A stretch of DNA of 32,014 nucleotides from NCBI GenBank assembly GCA_947475845.1, contig CANJMO010000028.1, forward strand, positions 1-32,014. The letters are read 5' to 3'. The notes under the pieces were generated by a model. The model ran no database searches. It saw nothing but the letters and a program-made list of their open reading frames with translations, and was not told where the DNA came from. Position 1 is the stretch's first letter; each line of letters opens with the position of its first letter. Shown one piece after another: positions 12,705 through 20,533 of the stretch. This DNA is from Caulobacteraceae bacterium (GTDB lineage: Bacteria > Pseudomonadota > Alphaproteobacteria > Caulobacterales > Caulobacteraceae). A program made the translations under genes and the position numbers.

Positions 12705-14043
12705 CCGCGCTTACCGCAGGCTGTTTCCGCGCTTTCTCAAGCGCCGGCTGCCGACCACGCTGTTCGGCCGTTCCCTCTTGATCATCATCCTGCCCATCGC
12801 GGTGATGCAGATCGCGGTCACCTACGTATTCTTCGACGCCAACTGGCAGACCGTGACCAGCCGCCTGTCCGAGGGCCTGGCCGGCGACGTCGCTTGGGCG
12901 GTGGACAGTTACAAGCAGGATTCCAGCCCCGTCTCCCTCGCCCGCATCGCCGACCGGGCGGAGCGCTCGCTCGACCTGTCGATCGTCCTGCAGCCGGGAC
13001 GCGACGCCCTGCCTGAGCGTACCCGGTTCAACTATTTCGAGGCCATCGATCGATCCCTCAACCAGGCTCTGTCGGACCGGCTGAACGACCCCTACTGGTT
13101 CGACACCACCCGCTACCCCGCCTACGTCGATATCCGGGTGAAGGTGAAGCAGGGCGTCCTGCGCATCATCGCCCCGCGCGACCGCGCCTTCGCCACCCAG
13201 GGCCATATCTTCGTCATGTGGGTGGCCGGGGCGACCTTGGTGCTCACCACCGTGGCGGTGCTGTTCATCCGCAACCAAGTGCGGGCCATCGAGCGCCTGG
13301 CCGAGGCGGCCGAGGCCTTCGGGCGCGGCGGCGACGCCGACTTCAAGCCGCACGGCGCCCGCGAGGTGCGCCAAGCCGCCCAGGCCTTCCTCGACATGAA
13401 GGAGCGCCTGCAGCGCCATATCGAACAGCGCACCGCCCTGCTCGCCTCCGTCAGCCACGATCTGCGCACGCCGCTCACCCGCCTGAAGCTCGAGCTGGCC
13501 CTGGCCGAGCCCAGTCCAAGGCTGGAGGAGATGAAGCTCGATTTGGCCGAGATGGAGCACATGATCGACGAATACCTCGCCTTCGCCCGCGGCCAGGGCG
13601 GCGAGAGCGTCGAGACCGTACGGGTGCTCAGCCTGATCGAGGAGGTGTCGGAGGGCGCCAAGCGCGCGGGGGCCCAGGTCAGCGTCGATGTCGACCCCGC
13701 CCTGACCACCGCTGTCCGTCCCAACGCCTTCAAGCGGGCCATCTCCAACCTGGTGATGAACGCCGCCGTGCATGGCGAGCGGGTCGAAGTCGCCGCCCGT
13801 GCAGGCCCTTCGGGCGGCGTCGAGATCATGGTCGACGACAACGGCCCCGGCATTCCCGCCGAACGCTACGAGGAAGCCTTCCGCCCGTTCAGCCGGCTCG
13901 ATGAAGCGCGCAACCAGAACGAAAAGGGCGTTGGCCTCGGCCTCGCCATCGCCCGCGACATGGCCCGCGGCCATGGCGGCGACGTGACCCTGGATCGCAG
14001 TCCGCTCGGCGGCCTGCGCGCGGTCGTGAGGCTGCCGGGATGA
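12694..14043 (+). CDS. EnvZ-type sensor histidine kinase
   Basis: A 449-residue inner-membrane kinase, the presumed partner of the upstream response regulator. Transmembrane helix 1 is at about residues 26-46, a periplasmic sensor region follows (47-170), and helix 2 is at about 172-193. HAMP comes next, then the phosphorylated histidine H255 in ASVSHDLRTPLTRLKLE. The ATP-binding boxes are NLVMNAAVHGE (N-box), DDNGPGIP (G1) and GVGLGLAIARDMARGHGG (F/G2). I chose the ATG at 12694 because the longer frame reads the response-regulator C-terminus out of frame. Start and stop both overlap neighbours (11 bp and ATGA), so translation is coupled. The signal sensed is unknown. Confidence 0.93.
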   Translation: MRLSRAYRRLFPRFLKRRLPTTLFGRSLLIIILPIAVMQIAVTYVFFDANWQTVTSRLSEGLAGDVAWAVDSYKQDSSPVSLARIADRAERSLDLSIVLQPGRDALPERTRFNYFEAIDRSLNQALSDRLNDPYWFDTTRYPAYVDIRVKVKQGVLRIIAPRDRAFATQGHIFVMWVAGATLVLTTVAVLFIRNQVRAIERLAEAAEAFGRGGDADFKPHGAREVRQAAQAFLDMKERLQRHIEQRTALLASVSHDLRTPLTRLKLELALAEPSPRLEEMKLDLAEMEHMIDEYLAFARGQGGESVETVRVLSLIEEVSEGAKRAGAQVSVDVDPALTTAVRPNAFKRAISNLVMNAAVHGERVEVAARAGPSGGVEIMVDDNGPGIPAERYEEAFRPFSRLDEARNQNEKGVGLGLAIARDMARGHGGDVTLDRSPLGGLRAVVRLPG

Positions 14044-14612
14044 AGCACGCCGTCGTCTTGCTCGCGGCGCTGGGGATCCTGTCGGCTTGCAAACGCCCGG
14101 CGCCCGAACCCACGACGCCGGTCGATGCGCCCACCAGCGCGCCAGTGTCCGATTATCCGCTGGTCGAGCCCCGGGAGCCCGGACCCCCCGGCGGCCTGCC
14201 CGACGATCGCACCCCGCTCTCCGAAGCGCCTTTCACGCCCACCAGCGCCCAGGGCGCCGCTGACGTGATGCAGGTCTATTACGCCCAGATCGGCCAACAC
14301 GAATACGCCAAGGCCTGGGCGCTCTGGAGCCAGGGCTCGCCCGCCCGCGCGGCCAGCGGCGAGGCCTTCACGGCAAGCTTCGGCGCCTATCTGCAGTACA
14401 ACGCCCACGTCGGATCGCCCGGCGCCATCGAAGGCGCGGCCGGTTCGCTGTTCATCGAAGTGCCCATCCAGGTCTACGGACGTCTGAAGACCGGCCAGGA
14501 ACTGCACCAGCTGGGCAAGGCGACCCTGCGCCGTTCCAATGACGTGCCGGGGGCCACGCCCGAACAGAGGCTGTGGCGCATCGACCGGATCGAGCTGACG
14601 ACTGTCCCTTAG
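14040..14612 (+). CDS. Putative lipoprotein coupled to a two-component operon
   Basis: A 190-residue protein with a type II signal: charged MKH, hydrophobic stretch and lipobox LSAC with Cys17, followed by a proline-rich linker to about residue 65. The C-terminal 120 residues (VMQVYYAQIGQHEYAKAWALW onward) resemble in pattern an alpha/beta cone-type periplasmic domain, but I do not recognise the family. The start overlaps the kinase stop as ATGA, making it the fourth gene in an overlapping chain (MarR, regulator, kinase, lipoprotein). It could feed information to the sensor or be a target of the operon; this is inference. It converges with the retropepsin gene with a four-base overlap. Confidence 0.8.
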   Translation: MKHAVVLLAALGILSACKRPAPEPTTPVDAPTSAPVSDYPLVEPREPGPPGGLPDDRTPLSEAPFTPTSAQGAADVMQVYYAQIGQHEYAKAWALWSQGSPARAASGEAFTASFGAYLQYNAHVGSPGAIEGAAGSLFIEVPIQVYGRLKTGQELHQLGKATLRRSNDVPGATPEQRLWRIDRIELTTVP

Positions 14613-15382
14613 GCCTTGGGCTTCAGATACAGCTTGGAGCCCTCGAAGCGGAAAGACTGCAGGCGGCTGAAGAACGTCATCCCCAGCAGCGAACTGCTCA
14701 TCGCGGCCTTATTCACCTGCATCGGCACTTCGGTCAGGGCGATCGACCCCACTTGAAACCTCGCCGCCGTATAGGATGCGCCGAAACCGACGCCGTTGGC
14801 AGTCTGCACCTGATGGTTGAAGGCCAGCGCTGAAAGGTCCGCCCCCACGCGCTGGGCGTCGGCCGGGCTGAGCACGATCTCGCTGGCGCCGGTGTCCACC
14901 AGGAAGCGCACCGGCTTGCCGTTCACATTGCCGGTGACGTAGTAGCCGCCACCGGCGTCCTGGCTGACAACCATCTCCTTGCCAGGCGCGGCCACGGGAT
15001 AGCTCGGCATGATCTCAGACCGGATGCGCAGGGCGGCCCCGCCGATCTCGCCGCGGAAGCTGTAGAGCAGCACGCCCACCAGCACGATCACGGTCCAGAT
15101 GGCGATATCCCGGAGCAGCTGCTTGGCCTTCAGCTGACGCGACATCAATCCGGCCAACACCAGCGCCACCATCAGCACGCCGCGCGAAACGTCCGCCCAG
15201 TCCGCGCCCGTCGTGACCCGCCCGGGGAACAGGTAGGTCAGCCCATAGAGGCCCGCGCAGAACACCGCGACCGCCAGCAGCCACAGGCCGATGTGCAGGC
15301 CCCGGCGCGAAGGCTTGGGCGTTGGGGGCGGAGGCGGCAGGCGGCTCCAGGGGCCGTCGGGGCTGGTCATGACCAGACTCAT
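14609..15382 (-). CDS. Membrane-anchored retropepsin-like aspartic protease (TIGR02281 type)
   Basis: A protein of about 257 residues with a proline-rich N-terminus and three hydrophobic segments (LHIGLWLLAVAVFCAGL, GVLMVALVLAGLM and AIWTVIVLVGVLLYSF), followed by a C-terminal single aspartic-protease lobe. The catalytic motif is VDTGASEIVLS, with downstream NGVGFGASY and a hydrophobic LLGMTFFSRL flap region typical of clan AA, which works as a dimer. Substrate is unknown; the protease faces the periplasm if the topology is as predicted. I chose the ATG at 15382 (AAAGG nine bases upstream) over ATGs at 15412 and 15370. The longer start would add 10 residues. Confidence 0.85.
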   Translation of the reverse strand: MSLVMTSPDGPWSRLPPPPPTPKPSRRGLHIGLWLLAVAVFCAGLYGLTYLFPGRVTTGADWADVSRGVLMVALVLAGLMSRQLKAKQLLRDIAIWTVIVLVGVLLYSFRGEIGGAALRIRSEIMPSYPVAAPGKEMVVSQDAGGGYYVTGNVNGKPVRFLVDTGASEIVLSPADAQRVGADLSALAFNHQVQTANGVGFGASYTAARFQVGSIALTEVPMQVNKAAMSSSLLGMTFFSRLQSFRFEGSKLYLKPKA

Positions 15383-15418
15383 ATAGGGCCGCCTTTGCCG
15401 CTGCCAATCCATGCGCGA

Positions 15419-15447
15419 TTACATACATTGGAGATACATTGTATGGA
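15419..15447 (+). promoter_or_regulatory. Candidate promoter with direct repeats upstream of the DUF983 gene
   Basis: TTACAT (15419-15424) and TATGGA (15442-15447) are 17 bases apart. Between them the octamer ATACATTG occurs twice (15423-15430 and 15434-15441), 11 bases or one helical turn apart, and the second copy is part of the palindrome ATACATTGTAT (15434-15444). The island is AT-rich within the shared upstream region of two divergent membrane-protein genes. The repeats look like an operator; the binding protein is unknown. Confidence 0.4.
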
Positions 15448-15456
15448 TACCAGATC

Positions 15457-15885
15457 ATGGACGCCATCCACGCCCCTCTCAATCCCGTCTGGGCCGGCAT
15501 CCATTGCCGCTGTCCGCGCTGCGGCGAGGGAAAGCTGTTCGCCGGTTTCCTGACTCTGGCGAAGGCGTGCAGCCGCTGCGGCCTCGACTACAACTTCGCC
15601 GACCCGGCCGACGGCCCGGCCTTTTTCGTCATGAGCGGCGTGGGCATAGTGGTGATCGCCTGGTTCGCCTGGCTGGAGGTCGCGGTGCATCCGCCGGTGT
15701 GGGTGCACTTCGCCACCACCTTCCCGATGCTGATCGGCGGCTGCCTGATCGCCCTGCGTCCGGTGAAGGCGTGGCTGGTGGCGTCGCAGTACGTCAACAA
15801 GGCCGAAGAAGGCCGCTTCGAGAGCATCGGCAAGCACGGTGAAGGCGGCTTCGCCTTCGACCGGCGTAAGGCCAGCGGCGACTAG
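15457..15885 (+). CDS. DUF983 family zinc-ribbon membrane protein
   Basis: A 142-residue protein. The N-terminus carries two CxxC pairs, CRCPRCGEGKLF and ACSRCGLDY, forming a probable zinc ribbon, then DPADGPAFFVMSG and two transmembrane helices (about residues 57-78 and 86-105) with the charged C-terminus in the cytoplasm. DUF983 is widespread in alphaproteobacteria without known role. The ATG at 15457 has no Shine-Dalgarno sequence; a TTACAT/TATGGA pair with 17-base spacing (15419-15447) predicts a start of transcription near the ATG, so a leaderless message is possible. An alternative TTG at 15439 is in frame. It converges with proC with a four-base overlap. Confidence 0.88.
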   Translation: MDAIHAPLNPVWAGIHCRCPRCGEGKLFAGFLTLAKACSRCGLDYNFADPADGPAFFVMSGVGIVVIAWFAWLEVAVHPPVWVHFATTFPMLIGGCLIALRPVKAWLVASQYVNKAEEGRFESIGKHGEGGFAFDRRKASGD

Positions 15886-16676
15886 CCCGCCAGTTCTTTC
15901 GAACGCTTGATGCAGGCGGCCACGGCCTGCTCCAGCAGCGGGCCAAGCCCCCCCTGCCCCATCAGCACCTCGAGCGCCGCCTGGGTGGTGCCGCCGGGCG
16001 AGGTGACCTGCTTGCGCAGTTCGGCGGGATCGTCGCCCGACTCGTGCAGGAGGGCCGCCGATCCAGCGATGGTGGCGCGCGCCAAAGCCTTCGACGCCTC
16101 CGGCGTGAGGCCGGCGCTCACGCCCGCCGCCTCCAGCGCCTCGACGAAAGCATAGAGGTAGGCCGGAGCGGAACCCGAAACGCCGGTCGCCGCGTGCATC
16201 AGCGCCTCCTCGTCCAGATCGACCACCGTCGCGATCGGCGCGAACAGGACATGAGCGCGGGCGCGGGCATGAGCGTCGGCGGCATAGATCGAAGCCGTGC
16301 CCTTGGCGATGGAAACCGCGGTGGTGGGCATGATGCGGGCCACGCTGCGGCCACCGAATTCTCGCGCGATGTCGGCGGCGGATACGCCGGCGACGATGGA
16401 CACGATCACGGCGTCCTCGGCCAGGTGCGGCGCGTAGAACGCGGCCGCGGCCTTCCACATCTGCGGCTTGACGGCCAGAAGCACCGTGCGTGCTCGGCTG
16501 TAGTAGAGGTCGGGCGGATTCAGCAGCACGTCCGAAGCGACCAGGGCCTCGGACGGGTTGGGCTCGACCGCGATCAGGTCGACCTCGGGAAACGCCTCGG
16601 TGCGGATCCAGCCCTCGATCAGGGCCCCGCCCATGCGGCCGGCGCCGAGCAGGAGGATCGGGGTGACTTCGTTCAT
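15882..16676 (-). CDS. proC: Pyrroline-5-carboxylate reductase ProC
   Basis: ProC reduces pyrroline-5-carboxylate to proline with NAD(P)H in the cytosol, the last step of proline synthesis. The 264-residue protein begins with the Rossmann loop LLGAGRMGGALIEGW, has VKPQMW and ARIMPTTAVSIAKGTA in the middle, and the family signature TGVSGSAPAYLYAFVEAL with KQVTSPGGTT at the C-terminal domain. Length is normal. The start follows the ybjN-like gene by only five bases, so both are likely in one transcript. Confidence 0.95.
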   Translation of the reverse strand: MNEVTPILLLGAGRMGGALIEGWIRTEAFPEVDLIAVEPNPSEALVASDVLLNPPDLYYSRARTVLLAVKPQMWKAAAAFYAPHLAEDAVIVSIVAGVSAADIAREFGGRSVARIMPTTAVSIAKGTASIYAADAHARARAHVLFAPIATVVDLDEEALMHAATGVSGSAPAYLYAFVEALEAAGVSAGLTPEASKALARATIAGSAALLHESGDDPAELRKQVTSPGGTTQAALEVLMGQGGLGPLLEQAVAACIKRSKELAG

Positions 16677-16681
16677 AGGGC

Positions 16682-17191
16682 TCAGGCCGAGCCGATGGTC
16701 TCGAACATGCAGGCCGAGATGGCTTCCTCGGGCGACTTGCCGCCGTTCAGCAGGAAGTCGAACGCCGGATAGAAGCGGTCAGCCGCCTCCACCGCCGCGT
16801 CGATCATCGAGGCGGCCTGGGCCAGGGTCGGGCGCTCGCCCGTGGGCAGGGCCATGGCGTGGCGGAACACCACCTCGCCGTCGTCGGTCCAGACTTCGAA
16901 GTGGCCGAGCCAGACGCGCTGGTTGATGATCGACAGCATGGTGTGCGCCGCGGTCCGGCGGGGCTTCTTGGCGCGGATGTCCAGCGACAGGCACAGTTGC
17001 AGGCAGTCGGCCTCGGGCCGCCAGGCGAACCACAGCTCATAGTCCTTCCAGTCGCCGGCCAGGGTGAAGGCCAAGTCGCCGTCCTCGGTCCGGTCGAACG
17101 TCAGGTTCTCCGCCGACAGGACGTGCTCGATCACATCGAGCGGGTCCATGGCGAAGTCGACGTCGTCTTCTTCCGGTTGAGGCGTGTCCAT
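16682..17191 (-). CDS. YbjN domain-containing protein
   Basis: A 169-residue acidic protein with the YbjN domain (related in fold to type III secretion chaperones): DPLDVIEHVLSAENLTFDRTEDGDLAF and the DYELWFAWRPEADCLQLCLSL strand region, followed by INQRVWLGHFEVW. The molecular role is unknown; E. coli YbjN has been tied to stress and motility. It is the first gene before proC, with a five-base gap. AGGA lies about 10 bases upstream of the ATG. Conserved pairing of ybjN with proC is common in alphaproteobacteria, to my recollection. Confidence 0.88.
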   Translation of the reverse strand: MDTPQPEEDDVDFAMDPLDVIEHVLSAENLTFDRTEDGDLAFTLAGDWKDYELWFAWRPEADCLQLCLSLDIRAKKPRRTAAHTMLSIINQRVWLGHFEVWTDDGEVVFRHAMALPTGERPTLAQAASMIDAAVEAADRFYPAFDFLLNGGKSPEEAISACMFETIGSA

Positions 17192-17298
17192 ACTTGGCCG
17201 TTCCTGATAGGGGCCGTCCGCGACCTTTCTGGGGAGGCAGGGCGCGGAAGGGAATCAGAGACGCAATTACGAGGGTAGTCCGCTTCTGGCCCGGCGTC

Positions 17299-17586
17299 TC
17301 AGCCGTCGGCGGCGGCGGCTTTCTTGGCCTTAGCGGCAGGTTTGGCCGCCGCCGGAGCGGGCGTGGAAGCCTTCGCGGTCAAGGCCGCGACCGCCTCACG
17401 CAAGGCGGCGACCTCGGCCTTGAGGGCCTCGTGCTCATCCTTGCGCACCAGGTCGAACTCGGCCGCGATCTTGTCGGCTTGGGCGCGCATGGCGGCCTTG
17501 GCTTCTTCGCCGGCGGCCTGGGCGATGCCCATGGCGGCGGTGGTCAGCTTGGCGAATTCGTCCAGGAAAGGGTTCTGCGTCTGCAT
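17299..17586 (-). CDS. ubiK: UbiK-family ubiquinone biosynthesis accessory factor (BMFP)
   Basis: A 95-residue protein with an N-terminal amphipathic helix (NPFLDEFAKLTTAAMGIAQ), a long coiled coil at about residues 40-72 (DLVRKDEHEALKAEVAALREAV), and an alanine/lysine-rich tail. This is the UbiK/YqiC/BMFP architecture: a trimeric, membrane-interacting protein that helps the Ubi complex under aerobic conditions. Domain order and length match the family. It is divergent from lgt, with 168 bp between them including an AGGGGC-TT-GCCCCT dyad at 17603-17616 just before its ATG. Confidence 0.87.
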   Translation of the reverse strand: MQTQNPFLDEFAKLTTAAMGIAQAAGEEAKAAMRAQADKIAAEFDLVRKDEHEALKAEVAALREAVAALTAKASTPAPAAAKPAAKAKKAAAADG

Positions 17587-17754
17587 AGTGGTGGTCCGTT
17601 ACAGGGGCTTGCCCCTCCTTCTATATGGGAAACGCGACGCGAAAGCGAAGGGCTGCGTTGCAGCGCATCAATCGGCAAAAAAGCGCGCGCCATCCGCGAC
17701 GGTCCTGCTACATCTTGCGCAGTCCCCTCGCTCGCCCTGTTTCGAGAGCCCGCA

Positions 17755-18630
17755 GTGATCTTTCCCGAATTCGATCCCGTCCTGCTCCATCTCGGCCCGA
17801 TCGCGATCCGCTGGTACGCGCTGGCCTATGTCGCGGGCATCCTGCTCGGCTGGCGCTACGGCGTCGCCCTGGTGCGCGATCAGAAGCTGTGGCTGGGCTC
17901 GCGCCCGACCATGACGCCGCTGCAGATCGACGATCTGGTCCTGTGGATCACCCTGGGCGTGATCCTCGGCGGGCGGATTGGCTACGTCCTGTTCTACGAC
18001 TTCAGCAGCATGATGGCCGACCCGATCGAGATCATCCGGGTCTGGCACGGCGGCATGTCGTTCCACGGCGGCCTTCTGGGCGTGACCGTCGCCCTGCTCT
18101 GTTTCGCCAAGTTCAACAAGCTCAACGCCTTCCGCGTCGCCGACGTGGTGGCGCCCGCCGTGCCCATCGGCCTGTTCTTCGGCCGCATCGCCAACTTCAT
18201 CAACGGCGAGCTGTGGGGCCGCCCCACCAACCTGCCGTGGGGCATGGTGTTCTGCAACAAGCGCATCGCCTCGATGAACAGCGGCGACTGCCCCGCCGGC
18301 CTTTTGACCCGCCATCCCAGCCAGCTCTATGAAGCCGCGCTGGAAGGCCTGGTCCTGTTCTTGCTGCTGCGCTGGGCCACCCACAAGGCCAAGTGGCTGC
18401 CGCGTCAGGGGGCCATCACCGGCCTGTTCCTGGCCGGCTACGCCCTGGCCCGGATCAGTCTTGAGAACGTGCGCCAGCCGGACGCCCAGCTGCCCGACTT
18501 CCCGCTCGGCCTGACCATGGGCATGATGCTGTCGATCCCGATGTTCCTGATCGGCGCCTTCCTGATCTGGCGCGGGCTGACCAAGCCGCCGGCGCCCCCC
18601 GAAGTCGAAGAGCCCGCCACCACCGGATGA
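17755..18630 (+). CDS. lgt: Phosphatidylglycerol-prolipoprotein diacylglyceryl transferase Lgt
   Basis: Lgt adds diacylglycerol to the lipobox cysteine of prolipoproteins, the first step of lipoprotein maturation in the inner membrane. About seven hydrophobic helices are visible in 291 residues. Key motifs are IRWYALAYVAGILLGW, HGGMSFHGGLLG, the signature GRIANFINGELWGRPT (about residues 142-157) with its conserved arginine and asparagine, and HPSQLYEA. The GTG at 17755 begins VIFPEFDPVLLHLGP, the usual family start; the longer open frame upstream is non-coding. The stop overlaps the next ATG (ATGA). Confidence 0.96.
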   Translation: MIFPEFDPVLLHLGPIAIRWYALAYVAGILLGWRYGVALVRDQKLWLGSRPTMTPLQIDDLVLWITLGVILGGRIGYVLFYDFSSMMADPIEIIRVWHGGMSFHGGLLGVTVALLCFAKFNKLNAFRVADVVAPAVPIGLFFGRIANFINGELWGRPTNLPWGMVFCNKRIASMNSGDCPAGLLTRHPSQLYEAALEGLVLFLLLRWATHKAKWLPRQGAITGLFLAGYALARISLENVRQPDAQLPDFPLGLTMGMMLSIPMFLIGAFLIWRGLTKPPAPPEVEEPATTG

Positions 18631-19694
18631 GCCTGGAGCAGCGGCTCAAGGCGCAGATCGCGGTCGATGGGCCCCTAACCGTCGCCCAGTACATGACCGC
18701 CTGCCTGCACGACCCGCAGGACGGCTACTACGCCACCCGCCCGCGCCTCGGCCGCGAAGGCGACTTCATCACCGCCCCCCTGGCCTCGCAGATGTTCGGC
18801 GAGTTGCTGGGCCTGTGGGCGGTTGAGACCTGGATGCGCCTGGGCGAGCCCGGCGCCTTCATTCTCGCGGAGGCCGGACCCGGCGACGGGACCCTAATGT
18901 CCGACATCCTGCGCGCGGCCCGGCTGGCGCCCGGCTTCCTGGCGGCGGCGCGGCTGCATCTGATCGAGACCAGCGCGCCCCTGATCGAAGCCCAACGCCA
19001 ACGGCTGACCGACGCAGCCCTGCAACCACTTTGGGTCGACAGTATCGCCGCCCTGCCCGCCGACGCGCCCCTGATCCTGCTGTCCAACGAACTGCTCGAC
19101 TGCCTCCCTGCGCGCCAGTTCGTGCGCACCGAGCGCGGTTGGGCCGAGCGCATGGTCGGGCTCGACGATCAGGGCGCTCTGGCCTTCGGTCTCGCCTCGC
19201 GGCCTCTGGATCGGGTCATGCCCGACGCCACGCCGGGCGCGGTGCTCGAATTGTCCGCCGCCCAGCAAGCCTTCGGCTCGGAACTGGGCGCGATCCTGGC
19301 CCGCCAGGGCGGCGCGGCCCTGCTGATCGACTATGGCCGCGACGCGCCGGGAACAGGCGACACCCTCCAGGCCCTGCAGGGCCACCGCAAGCTCTCGCCC
19401 CTCGACAGTCCCGGCGCGGCCGACCTGACCATCCATGCCGATTTCCCCGCCGTGGCGGCCGCCGCCATCGCCGCCGGGGCCCAGGCCGCCCCGATCCAGA
19501 CCCAGGGCCAGTTCCTGCGCCGCCTTGGCATCATCGAGCGCGCCCAGGCCCTGGCGCGCGCCCACCCCGACCGCGCCGACGCCCTGCAAAGACAGCTTGC
19601 GCGCCTGACTGGCGACGATCAGATGGGGACCCTGTTCAAGGCCCTGGCGCTGCACGCGCCGGGCTTGGTCCCGCCCGGTTTCGAAAGCGCGTGA
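18627..19694 (+). CDS. MidA/NDUFAF7-family class I SAM-dependent methyltransferase
   Basis: A 355-residue methyltransferase of the DUF185 (MidA, NDUFAF7) type; the mitochondrial member methylates an arginine of a complex I subunit. Family features are GPLTVAQYMTACLHDPQDGYYATR at the N-terminus, GDFITAPLASQMFGELLG, the SAM loop LAEAGPGDGTLMSDILR, and LSNELLDCLPARQF, with a later LLIDYGRDAPGTGDTLQA. It lies between lgt and pgeF with one to four base overlaps, a gene order typical of alphaproteobacteria. The substrate in bacteria is unproven. Confidence 0.9.
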   Translation: MSLEQRLKAQIAVDGPLTVAQYMTACLHDPQDGYYATRPRLGREGDFITAPLASQMFGELLGLWAVETWMRLGEPGAFILAEAGPGDGTLMSDILRAARLAPGFLAAARLHLIETSAPLIEAQRQRLTDAALQPLWVDSIAALPADAPLILLSNELLDCLPARQFVRTERGWAERMVGLDDQGALAFGLASRPLDRVMPDATPGAVLELSAAQQAFGSELGAILARQGGAALLIDYGRDAPGTGDTLQALQGHRKLSPLDSPGAADLTIHADFPAVAAAAIAAGAQAAPIQTQGQFLRRLGIIERAQALARAHPDRADALQRQLARLTGDDQMGTLFKALALHAPGLVPPGFESA

Positions 19695-20467
19695 TGCCGC
19701 CTGTCCCGACTCTGCAGTCGCCGCTTCTGAGCAAACTGGCCGGCGTGCGCCACGCCTTCTTCACCCGCAACGGCGGCGTCTCCCAGGGCGTCTACGGCAG
19801 TCTCAATGTCGGCGTCGGCTCCAAGGACGATCCAGCCGCCGTGCAGGAGAACCGCGCCCGCGCCGCCGCCGCGCTCGGCGTGCAAACCGACGCTCTCCTC
19901 ACCTGCTACCAGATCCACTCCACCATCGCCGTCGGCGCCGACGCGCCCTTCCCCGAGCGGCCCCAGGCCGACGGTGTGGTCACCGGGACGCCCGACCTGG
20001 CCTGCGGCGCCCTCTCCGCCGACTGCGCCCCGATCCTTTTCGCCGACCCCGAGGCCCGCGTCGTCGCCGCCTGCCATGCCGGCTGGAAAGGCGCGCTCGG
20101 CGGCATCGTCGAATCGACCGTGGCGCAGATGCAGGTCCAGGGCGCCCGGCGCGAGCGGATCGTAGCCGCTGTCGGCCCCTGCATCTCGCAAGCCTCCTAT
20201 GAAGTCGGCGAGGAGTTCCGCGACCGCTTCGTCGGCGAATCGGCCGGCGCCGACCGCTTCTTCGTTCCCGGTCGTCCCGGCAAACATCAGTTCGACCTGC
20301 CCGGCTTCGTCCTGTCCCGCATCGCCGAGTCCGGCATCGTCCAATCGGAATGGATCGGCCGCGACACCTGCGCCGAAGAAGCGCTGTTCTTCTCCAACCG
20401 CCGCGTGGTCCTGCGCGGTGAAGCGGACTACGGGCGCCTGCTTTCGGCGATCCTACTCACAAGATGA
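19694..20467 (+). CDS. pgeF: Peptidoglycan editing factor / purine nucleoside phosphorylase PgeF (YfiH)
   Basis: A 257-residue copper-oxidase-like (LACC1/YfiH) protein. Zinc-binding and catalytic residues are seen in CYQIHS, SADCAPILF, CHAGWKG and GPCISQASYEVG. The family has been reported both to remove misincorporated serine-type stem peptides and to act as adenosine and inosine phosphorylase or deaminase. I chose the ATG at 19694, whose A is the last base of the preceding stop (TGATG); the longer frame upstream is the shifted reading of midA. A 7-bp GC-rich hairpin follows the stop. Confidence 0.93.
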   Translation: MPPVPTLQSPLLSKLAGVRHAFFTRNGGVSQGVYGSLNVGVGSKDDPAAVQENRARAAAALGVQTDALLTCYQIHSTIAVGADAPFPERPQADGVVTGTPDLACGALSADCAPILFADPEARVVAACHAGWKGALGGIVESTVAQMQVQGARRERIVAAVGPCISQASYEVGEEFRDRFVGESAGADRFFVPGRPGKHQFDLPGFVLSRIAESGIVQSEWIGRDTCAEEALFFSNRRVVLRGEADYGRLLSAILLTR

Positions 20468-20468
20468 T

Positions 20469-20487
20469 GCGGCAAAGCTCTTGCCGC
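20469..20487 (+). other. GC-rich hairpin between pgeF and prs
   Basis: GCGGCAA and TTGCCGC form a perfect 7-bp stem with a five-base loop, starting two bases after the pgeF stop. It lacks a T-run, so it is not a standard intrinsic terminator; it may slow or stabilise the mRNA end, or lie in the prs leader. Confidence 0.45.
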
Positions 20488-20508
20488 GGGCGCCTGCCCT
20501 GATAGAAG
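20481..20508 (+). promoter_or_regulatory. Candidate prs promoter of the Caulobacter housekeeping type
   Basis: TTGCCG (20481-20486) followed after 14 bases by GATAGAAG (20501-20508) resembles the published Caulobacter pattern of TTG-C- with a 10-14 base spacer and a GCTA-type -10. It overlaps the hairpin arm and lies about 26 bases before the prs ATG. This is a pattern match only. Confidence 0.35.
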
Positions 20509-20533
20509 CCGTCGCAAACGTCACGGGGTCCCG

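Noticed and set aside
12604-13974. 456-codon open frame antisense to the histidine kinase
   Set aside because: The kinase has all conserved boxes; the antisense product is low-complexity and unsupported.
17603-17616. AGGGGC-TT-GCCCCT dyad before ubiK as an operator
   Set aside because: It lies between the ribosome site region and the promoter, and GC-rich dyads of this length arise by chance in such genomes. It is mentioned with ubiK but not called as a site.
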